From: Siphonodentalium dalli | Lineage: Eukaryota > Mollusca > Scaphopoda > Gadilida > Siphonodentaliidae | DNA length: 64,000 bases | Direction: 5' to 3' | NCBI GenBank assembly: GCA_032622095.1 | Contig: CP136062.1 | Span: 8,583,710-8,647,709, forward strand | Shown here: positions 10,376 to 22,800 of the stretch, one piece after another | Layout: each line of letters begins with the position of its first letter | How positions within the stretch are numbered: position 1 is the first letter of the stretch | The notes under the pieces: generated by a model | What the model was told of the DNA's origin: nothing | Databases searched by the model: none | What the model saw: the letters and a program-made list of their open reading frames with translations, nothing else | Translations under genes and position numbers: made by a program

Positions 10376-12105
10376 TTGGGCGTTGAAAAATACTGTAGTA
10401 TAATAATAATAATAATGAAAAATAATCGAAAAAGGGCCATAACTCTGTTAAAAGATATTGGACCAACATCCGGATACCATTATTTTTAGTAGACCTTAGA
10501 TGCCTTCATTCGCTAGAGATTTCGCGGTCCTCCTCCCATTAGTTTCTGAGTATTTCCAATTAAACAGAAAACGGCCGCAGTAGAAAAACAATATACTTCC
10601 TTGGTTACACCATGGAAGTATAATAATAGGATCAATCATGAGTGGAAAGAATCGCAGTTTATGGACGGAAAATATGAAGTATGGTGATTATATGTTGTCC
10701 TAATATGTGTAGGTTGATCTCAAGTGTTTGGACGTGACCCCACCCCTGCCTCGAAATTGGGTGACGGGATTGGGAAAACATCAACCCCTGGCACAAACTG
10801 CTAAGTTTGAGGCCCCGTAACTTCGTCAGTTTCCAACGGATTTTAAAGTTGTTTCCAGTTTTGTGATTTGCGGCTGACATAGATTGCATAGTATAAATTT
10901 CATCTGATTTGGAGACGGATAACACTTTGATTATTGGAAAGCATATGGGCCCAAATTCAAACTTGTACGGCCAAAATCTCCGCCATTTTCCAACGTATTT
11001 ACGATCTGTCTTCAGCTTCGAGATCGGCTGATGTTGCAGATATTATATTCCAAGTTTCATCTGATTCCGAGAAGAATTAAAATTCGGCACCACGGACCAC
11101 CCCTCCCCAGACCCACAATAATGAACCGACACTGGCAAAATTTGGCCCACCGCGTGCCGTCTCCAGTCCGTACGCATTTTCGTATCAGATGACATCCTAT
11201 GTTCGATATCTTCGGAGGAGATGTGTTATCAAGCACATGGGCCCAAAATTGCAAAGTTTGAGGGCCCGCGATTCTTTTAGTTTTCGATGGATTTTCGAAA
11301 TTCTTCCAGTTTCTAGATCGGCTGATGTTGCAGATGTTATATTCCAAGTTTCATCTGATTCCGAGAAGAATTAAAAATTGGTACCACGGACCACCCCTCC
11401 CCAGACCCACAATAATGAACAGACACTGGCAAAATTTGGCCCACCGCGTGCTCTCTTCCGTCCGCACACGTTGGCGTATCAGATGATATCCTATGTTCGA
11501 TATCTTCGGAGGAGATGTGAGGACAAGCACATGGGCCCAAATTGCAAACTTTGAGGGCCCGTAACTCTTGCATTTCTTCTCGGATTTCAAAAATCCTTTC
11601 CGGTATGAGTTTGTTTTCGTTCGGGAAATACATAAACTTAAATATATGAATGTCAATCAAAATTTTATTTTGCAAACAATTTGCCCCCCACCCCAGTGTC
11701 AAAATATATGTCTGACCCTGTCAAAATTTCCTTCTCTGACTAAACTGACAACGGTCAACACGACTATGAAAACCACATGCAGTTATCTGGAATGATACAA
11801 GAGGACAACAGAGTACAATCAAATAGAGGTTTGCCAACTATGGGCGGTAACTCCTCAGGGAAAGCGCGGACACAAGTTCTGATGCCCGTGGGCAGTAGGG
11901 CATATCGAGATGTGTATACAGTCCAATTTTCGATGCTCTGCTCCTTATAATTTCCGAGATAATAAAATGACATTTTTTCATATAAAGGGAGATAACTCTA
12001 CGGGGTAAATGCGGACAATATCCGTTATGAGCCAAAGGCATAGAACTCATTTACCCCAACATACTTACCAAACTTGAGTTTTCTAGTACTAATACATTCC
12101 GAGAT

Positions 12106-13835
12106 TTGGGCGTTGAAAAATACTGTAGTATAATAATAATAATAATGAAAAATAATCGAAAAAGGGCCATAACTCTGTTAAAAGATATTGGACCAACATC
12201 CGGATACCATTATTTTTAGTAGACCTTAGATGCCTTCATTCGCTAGAGATTTCGCGGTCCTCCTCCCATTAGTTTCTGAGTATTTCCAATTAAACAGAAA
12301 ACGGCCGCAGTAGAAAAACAATATACTTCCTTGGTTACACCATGGAAGTATAATAATAGGATCAATCATGAGTGGAAAGAATCGCAGTTTATGGACGGAA
12401 AATATGAAGTATGGTGATTATATGTTGTCCTAATATGTGTAGGTTGATCTCAAGTGTTTGGACGTGACCCCACCCCTGCCTCGAAATTGGGTGACGGGAT
12501 TGGGAAAACATCAACCCCTGGCACAAACTGCTAAGTTTGAGGCCCCGTAACTTCGTCAGTTTCCAACGGATTTTAAAGTTGTTTCCAGTTTTGTGATTTG
12601 CGGCTGACATAGATTGCATAGTATAAATTTCATCTGATTTGGAGACGGATAACACTTTGATTATTGGAAAGCATATGGGCCCAAATTCAAACTTGTACGG
12701 CCAAAATCTCCGCCATTTTCCAACGTATTTACGATCTGTCTTCAGCTTCGAGATCGGCTGATGTTGCAGATATTATATTCCAAGTTTCATCTGATTCCGA
12801 GAAGAATTAAAATTCGGCACCACGGACCACCCCTCCCCAGACCCACAATAATGAACCGACACTGGCAAAATTTGGCCCACCGCGTGCCGTCTCCAGTCCG
12901 TACGCATTTTCGTATCAGATGACATCCTATGTTCGATATCTTCGGAGGAGATGTGTTATCAAGCACATGGGCCCAAAATTGCAAAGTTTGAGGGCCCGCG
13001 ATTCTTTTAGTTTTCGATGGATTTTCGAAATTCTTCCAGTTTCTAGATCGGCTGATGTTGCAGATGTTATATTCCAAGTTTCATCTGATTCCGAGAAGAA
13101 TTAAAAATTGGTACCACGGACCACCCCTCCCCAGACCCACAATAATGAACAGACACTGGCAAAATTTGGCCCACCGCGTGCTCTCTTCCGTCCGCACACG
13201 TTGGCGTATCAGATGATATCCTATGTTCGATATCTTCGGAGGAGATGTGAGGACAAGCACATGGGCCCAAATTGCAAACTTTGAGGGCCCGTAACTCTTG
13301 CATTTCTTCTCGGATTTCAAAAATCCTTTCCGGTATGAGTTTGTTTTCGTTCGGGAAATACATAAACTTAAATATATGAATGTCAATCAAAATTTTATTT
13401 TGCAAACAATTTGCCCCCCACCCCAGTGTCAAAATATATGTCTGACCCTGTCAAAATTTCCTTCTCTGACTAAACTGACAACGGTCAACACGACTATGAA
13501 AACCACATGCAGTTATCTGGAATGATACAAGAGGACAACAGAGTACAATCAAATAGAGGTTTGCCAACTATGGGCGGTAACTCCTCAGGGAAAGCGCGGA
13601 CACAAGTTCTGATGCCCGTGGGCAGTAGGGCATATCGAGATGTGTATACAGTCCAATTTTCGATGCTCTGCTCCTTATAATTTCCGAGATAATAAAATGA
13701 CATTTTTTCATATAAAGGGAGATAACTCTACGGGGTAAATGCGGACAATATCCGTTATGAGCCAAAGGCATAGAACTCATTTACCCCAACATACTTACCA
13801 AACTTGAGTTTTCTAGTACTAATACATTCCGAGAT
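12106..13835. repeat. Reference type-1 unit with module map
   Basis: Within one unit, seven module starts share a GGGCC-TAACTC-like word: M at 12164 (GGGCCATAACTC), S0 at 12541 (GGCCCCGTAACTT), S1 at about 12699 (degenerate), S2 at 12992 (GGGCCCGCGATTC), S3 at 13285 (GGGCCCGTAACTC), T1 at 13572 (GGGCGGTAACTCC), T2 at 13718 (GGGAGATAACTC), then the next M at 13894. Spacings are 377, 158, 293, 293, 287, 146 and 176 bp. S modules share CGGCTGATGTTGCAGAT and TTTCATCTGATTC, and between them is a ~143-bp partner segment with ACCACCCCTCCCCAGACCC. The unit is therefore a higher-order repeat assembled from diverged ~147-bp and ~293-bp submodules. Confidence 0.8.
12322..12352. repeat. Hairpin ending module M, followed by (AAT)n (representative copy)
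   Basis: TATACTTCCTTGG (12322-12334), loop TTACA, and CCATGGAAGTATA (12340-12352) form a 13-bp stem with one mismatch. Every M module in the locus ends with this hairpin, and (TAA)n of variable length follows. The M start also follows ATACTGTAGTATAATAAT. The recurring AGTATAATAAT boundary on both sides suggests that M is a discrete unit joined through the microsatellite. Confidence 0.7.
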
Positions 13836-16800
13836 TTGGGCGTTGAAAAATACTGTAGTATAATAATAATAATAATGAAAAATAATCGAAAAAGGGCCAT
13901 AACTCTGTTAAAAGATATTGGACCAACATCCGGATACCATTATTTTTAGTAGACCTTAGATGCCTTCATTCGCTAGAGATTTCGCGGTCCTCCTCCCATT
14001 AGTTTCTGAGTATTTCCAATTAAACAGAAAACGGCCGCAGTAGAAAAACAATATACTTCCTTGGTTACACCATGGAAGTATAATAATAGGATCAATCATG
14101 AGTGGAAAGAATCGCAGTTTATGGACGGAAAATATGAAGTATGGTGATTATATGTTGTCCTAATATGTGTAGGTTGATCTCAAGTGTTTGGACGTGACCC
14201 CACCCCTGCCTCGAAATTGGGTGACGGGATTGGGAAAACATCAACCCCTGGCACAAACTGCTAAGTTTGAGGCCCCGTAACTTCGTCAGTTTCCAACGGA
14301 TTTTAAAGTTGTTTCCAGTTTTGTGATTTGCGGCTGACATAGATTGCATAGTATAAATTTCATCTGATTTGGAGACGGATAACACTTTGATTATTGGAAA
14401 GCATATGGGCCCAAATTCAAACTTGTACGGCCAAAATCTCCGCCATTTTCCAACGTATTTACGATCTGTCTTCAGCTTCGAGATCGGCTGATGTTGCAGA
14501 TATTATATTCCAAGTTTCATCTGATTCCGAGAAGAATTAAAATTCGGCACCACGGACCACCCCTCCCCAGACCCACAATAATGAACCGACACTGGCAAAA
14601 TTTGGCCCACCGCGTGCCGTCTCCAGTCCGTACGCATTTTCGTATCAGATGACATCCTATGTTCGATATCTTCGGAGGAGATGTGTTATCAAGCACATGG
14701 GCCCAAAATTGCAAAGTTTGAGGGCCCGCGATTCTTTTAGTTTTCGATGGATTTTCGAAATTCTTCCAGTTTCTAGATCGGCTGATGTTGCAGATGTTAT
14801 ATTCCAAGTTTCATCTGATTCCGAGAAGAATTAAAAATTGGTACCACGGACCACCCCTCCCCAGACCCACAATAATGAACAGACACTGGCAAAATTTGGC
14901 CCACCGCGTGCTCTCTTCCGTCCGCACACGTTGGCGTATCAGATGATATCCTATGTTCGATATCTTCGGAGGAGATGTGAGGACAAGCACATGGGCCCAA
15001 ATTGCAAACTTTGAGGGCCCGTAACTCTTGCATTTCTTCTCGGATTTCAAAAATCCTTTCCGGTATGAGTTTGTTTTCGTTCGGGAAATACATAAACTTA
15101 AATATATGAATGTCAATCAAAATTTTATTTTGCAAACAATTTGCCCCCCACCCCAGTGTCAAAATATATGTCTGACCCTGTCAAAATTTCCTTCTCTGAC
15201 TAAACTGACAACGGTCAACACGACTATGAAAACCACATGCAGTTATCTGGAATGATACAAGAGGACAACAGAGTACAATCAAATAGAGGTTTGCCAACTA
15301 TGGGCGGTAACTCCTCAGGGAAAGCGCGGACACAAGTTCTGATGCCCGTGGGCAGTAGGGCATATCGAGATGTGTATACAGTCCAATTTTCGATGCTCTG
15401 CTCCTTATAATTTCCGAGATAATAAAATGACATTTTTTCATATAAAGGGAGATAACTCTACGGGGTAAATGCGGACAATATCCGTTATGAGCCAAAGGCA
15501 TAGAACTCATTTACCCCAACATACTTACCAAACTTGAGTTTTCTAGTACTAATACATTCCGAGATTTGGGCGTTGAAAAATACTGTAGTATAATAATAAT
15601 AATAATGAAAAATAATCGAAAAAGGGCCATAACTCTGTTAAAAGATATTGGACCAACATCCGGATACCATTATTTTTAGTAGACCTTAGATGCCTTCATT
15701 CGCTAGAGATTTCGCGGTCCTCCTCCCATTAGTTTCTGAGTATTTCCAATTAAACAGAAAACGGCCGCAGTAGAAAAACAATATACTTCCTTGGTTACAC
15801 CATGGAAGTATAATAATAGGATCAATCATGAGTGGAAAGAATCGCAGTTTATGGACGGAAAATATGAAGTATGGTGATTATATGTTGTCCTAATATGTGT
15901 AGGTTGATCTCAAGTGTTTGGACGTGACCCCACCCCTGCCTCGAAATTGGGTGACGGGATTGGGAAAACATCAACCCCTGGCACAAACTGCTAAGTTTGA
16001 GGCCCCGTAACTTCGTCAGTTTCCAACGGATTTTAAAGTTGTTTCCAGTTTTGTGATTTGCGGCTGACATAGATTGCATAGTATAAATTTCATCTGATTT
16101 GGAGACGGATAACACTTTGATTATTGGAAAGCATATGGGCCCAAATTCAAACTTGTACGGCCAAAATCTCCGCCATTTTCCAACGTATTTACGATCTGTC
16201 TTCAGCTTCGAGATCGGCTGATGTTGCAGATATTATATTCCAAGTTTCATCTGATTCCGAGAAGAATTAAAATTCGGCACCACGGACCACCCCTCCCCAG
16301 ACCCACAATAATGAACCGACACTGGCAAAATTTGGCCCACCGCGTGCCGTCTCCAGTCCGTACGCATTTTCGTATCAGATGACATCCTATGTTCGATATC
16401 TTCGGAGGAGATGTGTTATCAAGCACATGGGCCCAAAATTGCAAAGTTTGAGGGCCCGCGATTCTTTTAGTTTTCGATGGATTTTCGAAATTCTTCCAGT
16501 TTCTAGATCGGCTGATGTTGCAGATGTTATATTCCAAGTTTCATCTGATTCCGAGAAGAATTAAAAATTGGTACCACGGACCACCCCTCCCCAGACCCAC
16601 AATAATGAACAGACACTGGCAAAATTTGGCCCACCGCGTGCTCTCTTCCGTCCGCACACGTTGGCGTATCAGATGATATCCTATGTTCGATATCTTCGGA
16701 GGAGATGTGAGGACAAGCACATGGGCCCAAATTGCAAACTTTGAGGGCCCGTAACTCTTGCATTTCTTCTCGGATTTCAAAAATCCTTTCCGGTATGAGT

Positions 16801-19800
16801 TTGTTTTCGTTCGGGAAATACATAAACTTAAATATATGAATGTCAATCAAAATTTTATTTTGCAAACAATTTGCCCCCCACCCCAGTGTCAAAATATATG
16901 TCTGACCCTGTCAAAATTTCCTTCTCTGACTAAACTGACAACGGTCAACACGACTATGAAAACCACATGCAGTTATCTGGAATGATACAAGAGGACAACA
17001 GAGTACAATCAAATAGAGGTTTGCCAACTATGGGCGGTAACTCCTCAGGGAAAGCGCGGACACAAGTTCTGATGCCCGTGGGCAGTAGGGCATATCGAGA
17101 TGTGTATACAGTCCAATTTTCGATGCTCTGCTCCTTATAATTTCCGAGATAATAAAATGACATTTTTTCATATAAAGGGAGATAACTCTACGGGGTAAAT
17201 GCGGACAATATCCGTTATGAGCCAAAGGCATAGAACTCATTTACCCCAACATACTTACCAAACTTGAGTTTTCTAGAACTAATACATTCCGAGATTTGGG
17301 CGTTGAAAAATACTGTAGTATAATAATAATAATAATGAAAAATAATCGAAAAAGGGCCATAACTCTGTTAAAAGATATTGGACCAACATCCGGATACCAT
17401 TATTTTTAGTAGACCTTAGATGCCTTCATTCGCTAGAGATTTCGCGGTCCTCCTCCCATTAGTTTCTGAGTATTTCCAATTAAACAGAAAACGGCCGCAG
17501 TAGAAAAACAATATACTTCCTTGGTTACACCATGGAAGTATAATAATAGGATCAATCATGAGTGGAAAGAATCGCAGTTTATGGACGGAAAATATGAAGT
17601 ATGGTGATTATATGTTGTCCTAATATGTGTAGGTTGATCTCAAGTGTTTGGACGTGACCCCACCCCTGCCTCGAAATTGGGTGACGGGATTGGGAAAACA
17701 TCAACCCCTGGCACAAACTGCTAAGTTTGAGGCCCCGTAACTTCGTCAGTTTCCAACGGATTTTAAAGTTGTTTCCAGTTTTGTGATTTGCGGCTGACAT
17801 AGATTGCATAGTATAAATTTCATCTGATTTGGAGACGGATAACACTTTGATTATTGGAAAGCATATGGGCCCAAATTCAAACTTGTACGGCCAAAATCTC
17901 CGCCATTTTCCAACGTATTTACGATCTGTCTTCAGCTTCGAGATCGGCTGATGTTGCAGATATTATATTCCAAGTTTCATCTGATTCCGAGAAGAATTAA
18001 AATTCGGCACCACGGACCACCCCTCCCCAGACCCACAATAATGAACCGACACTGGCAAAATTTGGCCCACCGCGTGCCGTCTCCAGTCCGTACGCATTTT
18101 CGTATCAGATGACATCCTATGTTCGATATCTTCGGAGGAGATGTGTTATCAAGCACATGGGCCCAAAATTGCAAAGTTTGAGGGCCCGCGATTCTTTTAG
18201 TTTTCGATGGATTTTCGAAATTCTTCCAGTTTCTAGATCGGCTGATGTTGCAGATGTTATATTCCAAGTTTCATCTGATTCCGAGAAGAATTAAAAATTG
18301 GTACCACGGACCACCCCTCCCCAGACCCACAATAATGAACAGACACTGGCAAAATTTGGCCCACCGCGTGCTCTCTTCCGTCCGCACACGTTGGCGTATC
18401 AGATGATATCCTATGTTCGATATCTTCGGAGGAGATGTGAGGACAAGCACATGGGCCCAAATTGCAAACTTTGAGGGCCCGTAACTCTTGCATTTCTTCT
18501 CGGATTTCAAAAATCCTTTCCGGTATGAGTTTGTTTTCGTTCGGGAAATACATAAACTTAAATATATGAATGTCAATCAAAATTTTATTTTGCAAACAAT
18601 TTGCCCCCCACCCCAGTGTCAAAATATATGTCTGACCCTGTCAAAATTTCCTTCTCTGACTAAACTGACAACGGTCAACACGACTATGAAAACCACATGC
18701 AGTTATCTGGAATGATACAAGAGGACAACAGAGTACAATCAAATAGAGGTTTGCCAACTATGGGCGGTAACTCCTCAGGGAAAGCGCGGACACAAGTTCT
18801 GATGCCCGTGGGCAGTAGGGCATATCGAGATGTGTATACAGTCCAATTTTCGATGCTCTGCTCCTTATAATTTCCGAGATAATAAAATGACATTTTTTCA
18901 TATAAAGGGAGATAACTCTACGGGGTAAATGCGGACAATATCCGTTATGAGCCAAAGGCATAGAACTCATTTACCCCAACATACTTACCAAACTTGAGTT
19001 TTCTAGAACTAATACATTCCGAGATTTGGGCGTTGAAAAATACTGTAGTATAATAATAATAATAATGAAAAATAATCGAAAAAGGGCCATAACTCTGTTA
19101 AAAGATATTGGACCAACATCCGGATACCATTATTTTTAGTAGACCTTAGATGCCTTCATTCGCTAGAGATTTCGCGGTCCTCCTCCCATTAGTTTCTGAG
19201 TATTTCCAATTAAACAGAAAACGGCCGCAGTAGAAAAACAATATACTTCCTTGGTTACACCATGGAAGTATAATAATAGGATCAATCATGAGTGGAAAGA
19301 ATCGCAGTTTATGGACGGAAAATATGAAGTATGGTGATTATATGTTGTCCTAATATGTGTAGGTTGATCTCAAGTGTTTGGACGTGACCCCACCCCTGCC
19401 TCGAAATTGGGTGACGGGATTGGGAAAACATCAACCCCTGGCACAAACTGCTAAGTTTGAGGCCCCGTAACTTCGTCAGTTTCCAACGGATTTTAAAGTT
19501 GTTTCCAGTTTTGTGATTTGCGGCTGACATAGATTGCATAGTATAAATTTCATCTGATTTGGAGACGGATAACACTTTGATTATTGGAAAGCATATGGGC
19601 CCAAATTCAAACTTGTACGGCCAAAATCTCCGCCATTTTCCAACGTATTTACGATCTGTCTTCAGCTTCGAGATCGGCTGATGTTGCAGATATTATATTC
19701 CAAGTTTCATCTGATTCCGAGAAGAATTAAAATTCGGCACCACGGACCACCCCTCCCCAGACCCACAATAATGAACCGACACTGGCAAAATTTGGCCCAC

Positions 19801-22800
19801 CGCGTGCCGTCTCCAGTCCGTACGCATTTTCGTATCAGATGACATCCTATGTTCGATATCTTCGGAGGAGATGTGTTATCAAGCACATGGGCCCAAAATT
19901 GCAAAGTTTGAGGGCCCGCGATTCTTTTAGTTTTCGATGGATTTTCGAAATTCTTCCAGTTTCTAGATCGGCTGATGTTGCAGATGTTATATTCCAAGTT
20001 TCATCTGATTCCGAGAAGAATTAAAAATTGGTACCACGGACCACCCCTCCCCAGACCCACAATAATGAACAGACACTGGCAAAATTTGGCCCACCGCGTG
20101 CTCTCTTCCGTCCGCACACGTTGGCGTATCAGATGATATCCTATGTTCGATATCTTCGGAGGAGATGTGAGGACAAGCACATGGGCCCAAATTGCAAACT
20201 TTGAGGGCCCGTAACTCTTGCATTTCTTCTCGGATTTCAAAAATCCTTTCCGGTATGAGTTTGTTTTCGTTCGGGAAATACATAAACTTAAATATATGAA
20301 TGTCAATCAAAATTTTATTTTGCAAACAATTTGCCCCCCACCCCAGTGTCAAAATATATGTCTGACCCTGTCAAAATTTCCTTCTCTGACTAAACTGACA
20401 ACGGTCAACACGACTATGAAAACCACATGCAGTTATCTGGAATGATACAAGAGGACAACAGAGTACAATCAAATAGAGGTTTGCCAACTATGGGCGGTAA
20501 CTCCTCAGGGAAAGCGCGGACACAAGTTCTGATGCCCGTGGGCAGTAGGGCATATCGAGATGTGTATACAGTCCAATTTTCGATGCTCTGCTCCTTATAA
20601 TTTCCGAGATAATAAAATGACATTTTTTCATATAAAGGGAGATAACTCTACGGGGTAAATGCGGACAATATCCGTTATGAGCCAAAGGCATAGAACTCAT
20701 TTACCCCAACATACTTACCAAACTTGAGTTTTCTAGTACTAATACATTCCGAGATTTGGGCGTTGAAAAATACTGTAGTATAATAATAATAATAATGAAA
20801 AATAATCGAAAAAGGGCCATAACTCTGTTAAAAGATATTGGACCAACATCCGGATACCATTATTTTTAGTAGACCTTAGATGCCTTCATTCGCTAGAGAT
20901 TTCGCGGTCCTCCTCCCATTAGTTTCTGAGTATTTCCAATTAAACAGAAAACGGCCGCAGTAGAAAAACAATATACTTCCTTGGTTACACCATGGAAGTA
21001 TAATAATAGGATCAATCATGAGTGGAAAGAATCGCAGTTTATGGACGGAAAATATGAAGTATGGTGATTATATGTTGTCCTAATATGTGTAGGTTGATCT
21101 CAAGTGTTTGGACGTGACCCCACCCCTGCCTCGAAATTGGGTGACGGGATTGGGAAAACATCAACCCCTGGCACAAACTGCTAAGTTTGAGGCCCCGTAA
21201 CTTCGTCAGTTTCCAACGGATTTTAAAGTTGTTTCCAGTTTTGTGATTTGCGGCTGACATAGATTGCATAGTATAAATTTCATCTGATTTGGAGACGGAT
21301 AACACTTTGATTATTGGAAAGCATATGGGCCCAAATTCAAACTTGTACGGCCAAAATCTCCGCCATTTTCCAACGTATTTACGATCTGTCTTCAGCTTCG
21401 AGATCGGCTGATGTTGCAGATATTATATTCCAAGTTTCATCTGATTCCGAGAAGAATTAAAATTCGGCACCACGGACCACCCCTCCCCAGACCCACAATA
21501 ATGAACCGACACTGGCAAAATTTGGCCCACCGCGTGCCGTCTCCAGTCCGTACGCATTTTCGTATCAGATGACATCCTATGTTCGATATCTTCGGAGGAG
21601 ATGTGTTATCAAGCACATGGGCCCAAAATTGCAAAGTTTGAGGGCCCGCGATTCTTTTAGTTTTCGATGGATTTTCGAAATTCTTCCAGTTTCTAGATCG
21701 GCTGATGTTGCAGATGTTATATTCCAAGTTTCATCTGATTCCGAGAAGAATTAAAAATTGGTACCACGGACCACCCCTCCCCAGACCCACAATAATGAAC
21801 AGACACTGGCAAAATTTGGCCCACCGCGTGCTCTCTTCCGTCCGCACACGTTGGCGTATCAGATGATATCCTATGTTCGATATCTTCGGAGGAGATGTGA
21901 GGACAAGCACATGGGCCCAAATTGCAAACTTTGAGGGCCCGTAACTCTTGCATTTCTTCTCGGATTTCAAAAATCCTTTCCGGTATGAGTTTGTTTTCGT
22001 TCGGGAAATACATAAACTTAAATATATGAATGTCAATCAAAATTTTATTTTGCAAACAATTTGCCCCCCACCCCAGTGTCAAAATATATGTCTGACCCTG
22101 TCAAAATTTCCTTCTCTGACTAAACTGACAACGGTCAACACGACTATGAAAACCACATGCAGTTATCTGGAATGATACAAGAGGACAACAGAGTACAATC
22201 AAATAGAGGTTTGCCAACTATGGGCGGTAACTCCTCAGGGAAAGCGCGGACACAAGTTCTGATGCCCGTGGGCAGTAGGGCATATCGAGATGTGTATACA
22301 GTCCAATTTTCGATGCTCTGCTCCTTATAATTTCCGAGATAATAAAATGACATTTTTTCATATAAAGGGAGATAACTCTACGGGGTAAATGCGGACAATA
22401 TCCGTTATGAGCCAAAGGCATAGAACTCATTTACCCCAACATACTTACCAAACTTGAGTTTTCTAGTACTAATACATTCCGAGATTTGGGCGTTGAAAAA
22501 TACTGTAGTATAATAATAATAATAATGAAAAATAATCGAAAAAGGGCCATAACTCTGTTAAAAGATATTGGACCAACATCCGGATACCATTATTTTTAGT
22601 AGACCTTAGATGCCTTCATTCGCTAGAGATTTCGCGGTCCTCTTCCCATTAGTTTCTGAGTATTTCCAATTAAACAGAAAACGGCCGCAGTAGAAAAACA
22701 ATATACTTCCTTGGTTACACCATGGAAGTATAATAATAGGATCAATCATGAGTGGAAAGAATCGCAGTTTATGGACGGAAAATATGAAGTATGGTGATTA

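Noticed and set aside
12322-12352. Helitron 3' end
   Set aside because: A hairpin is present, but there is no CTRR terminus after it and no Rep/helicase coding sequence; AAT repeats follow instead.
12740-12790. Hammerhead ribozyme (retrozyme) in the satellite
   Set aside because: A CTGAAGA core-like word occurs on the minus strand of type-1 units, but stem II is weak, and type-2 units lose the core (GTGTTCAGC), so it looks accidental.
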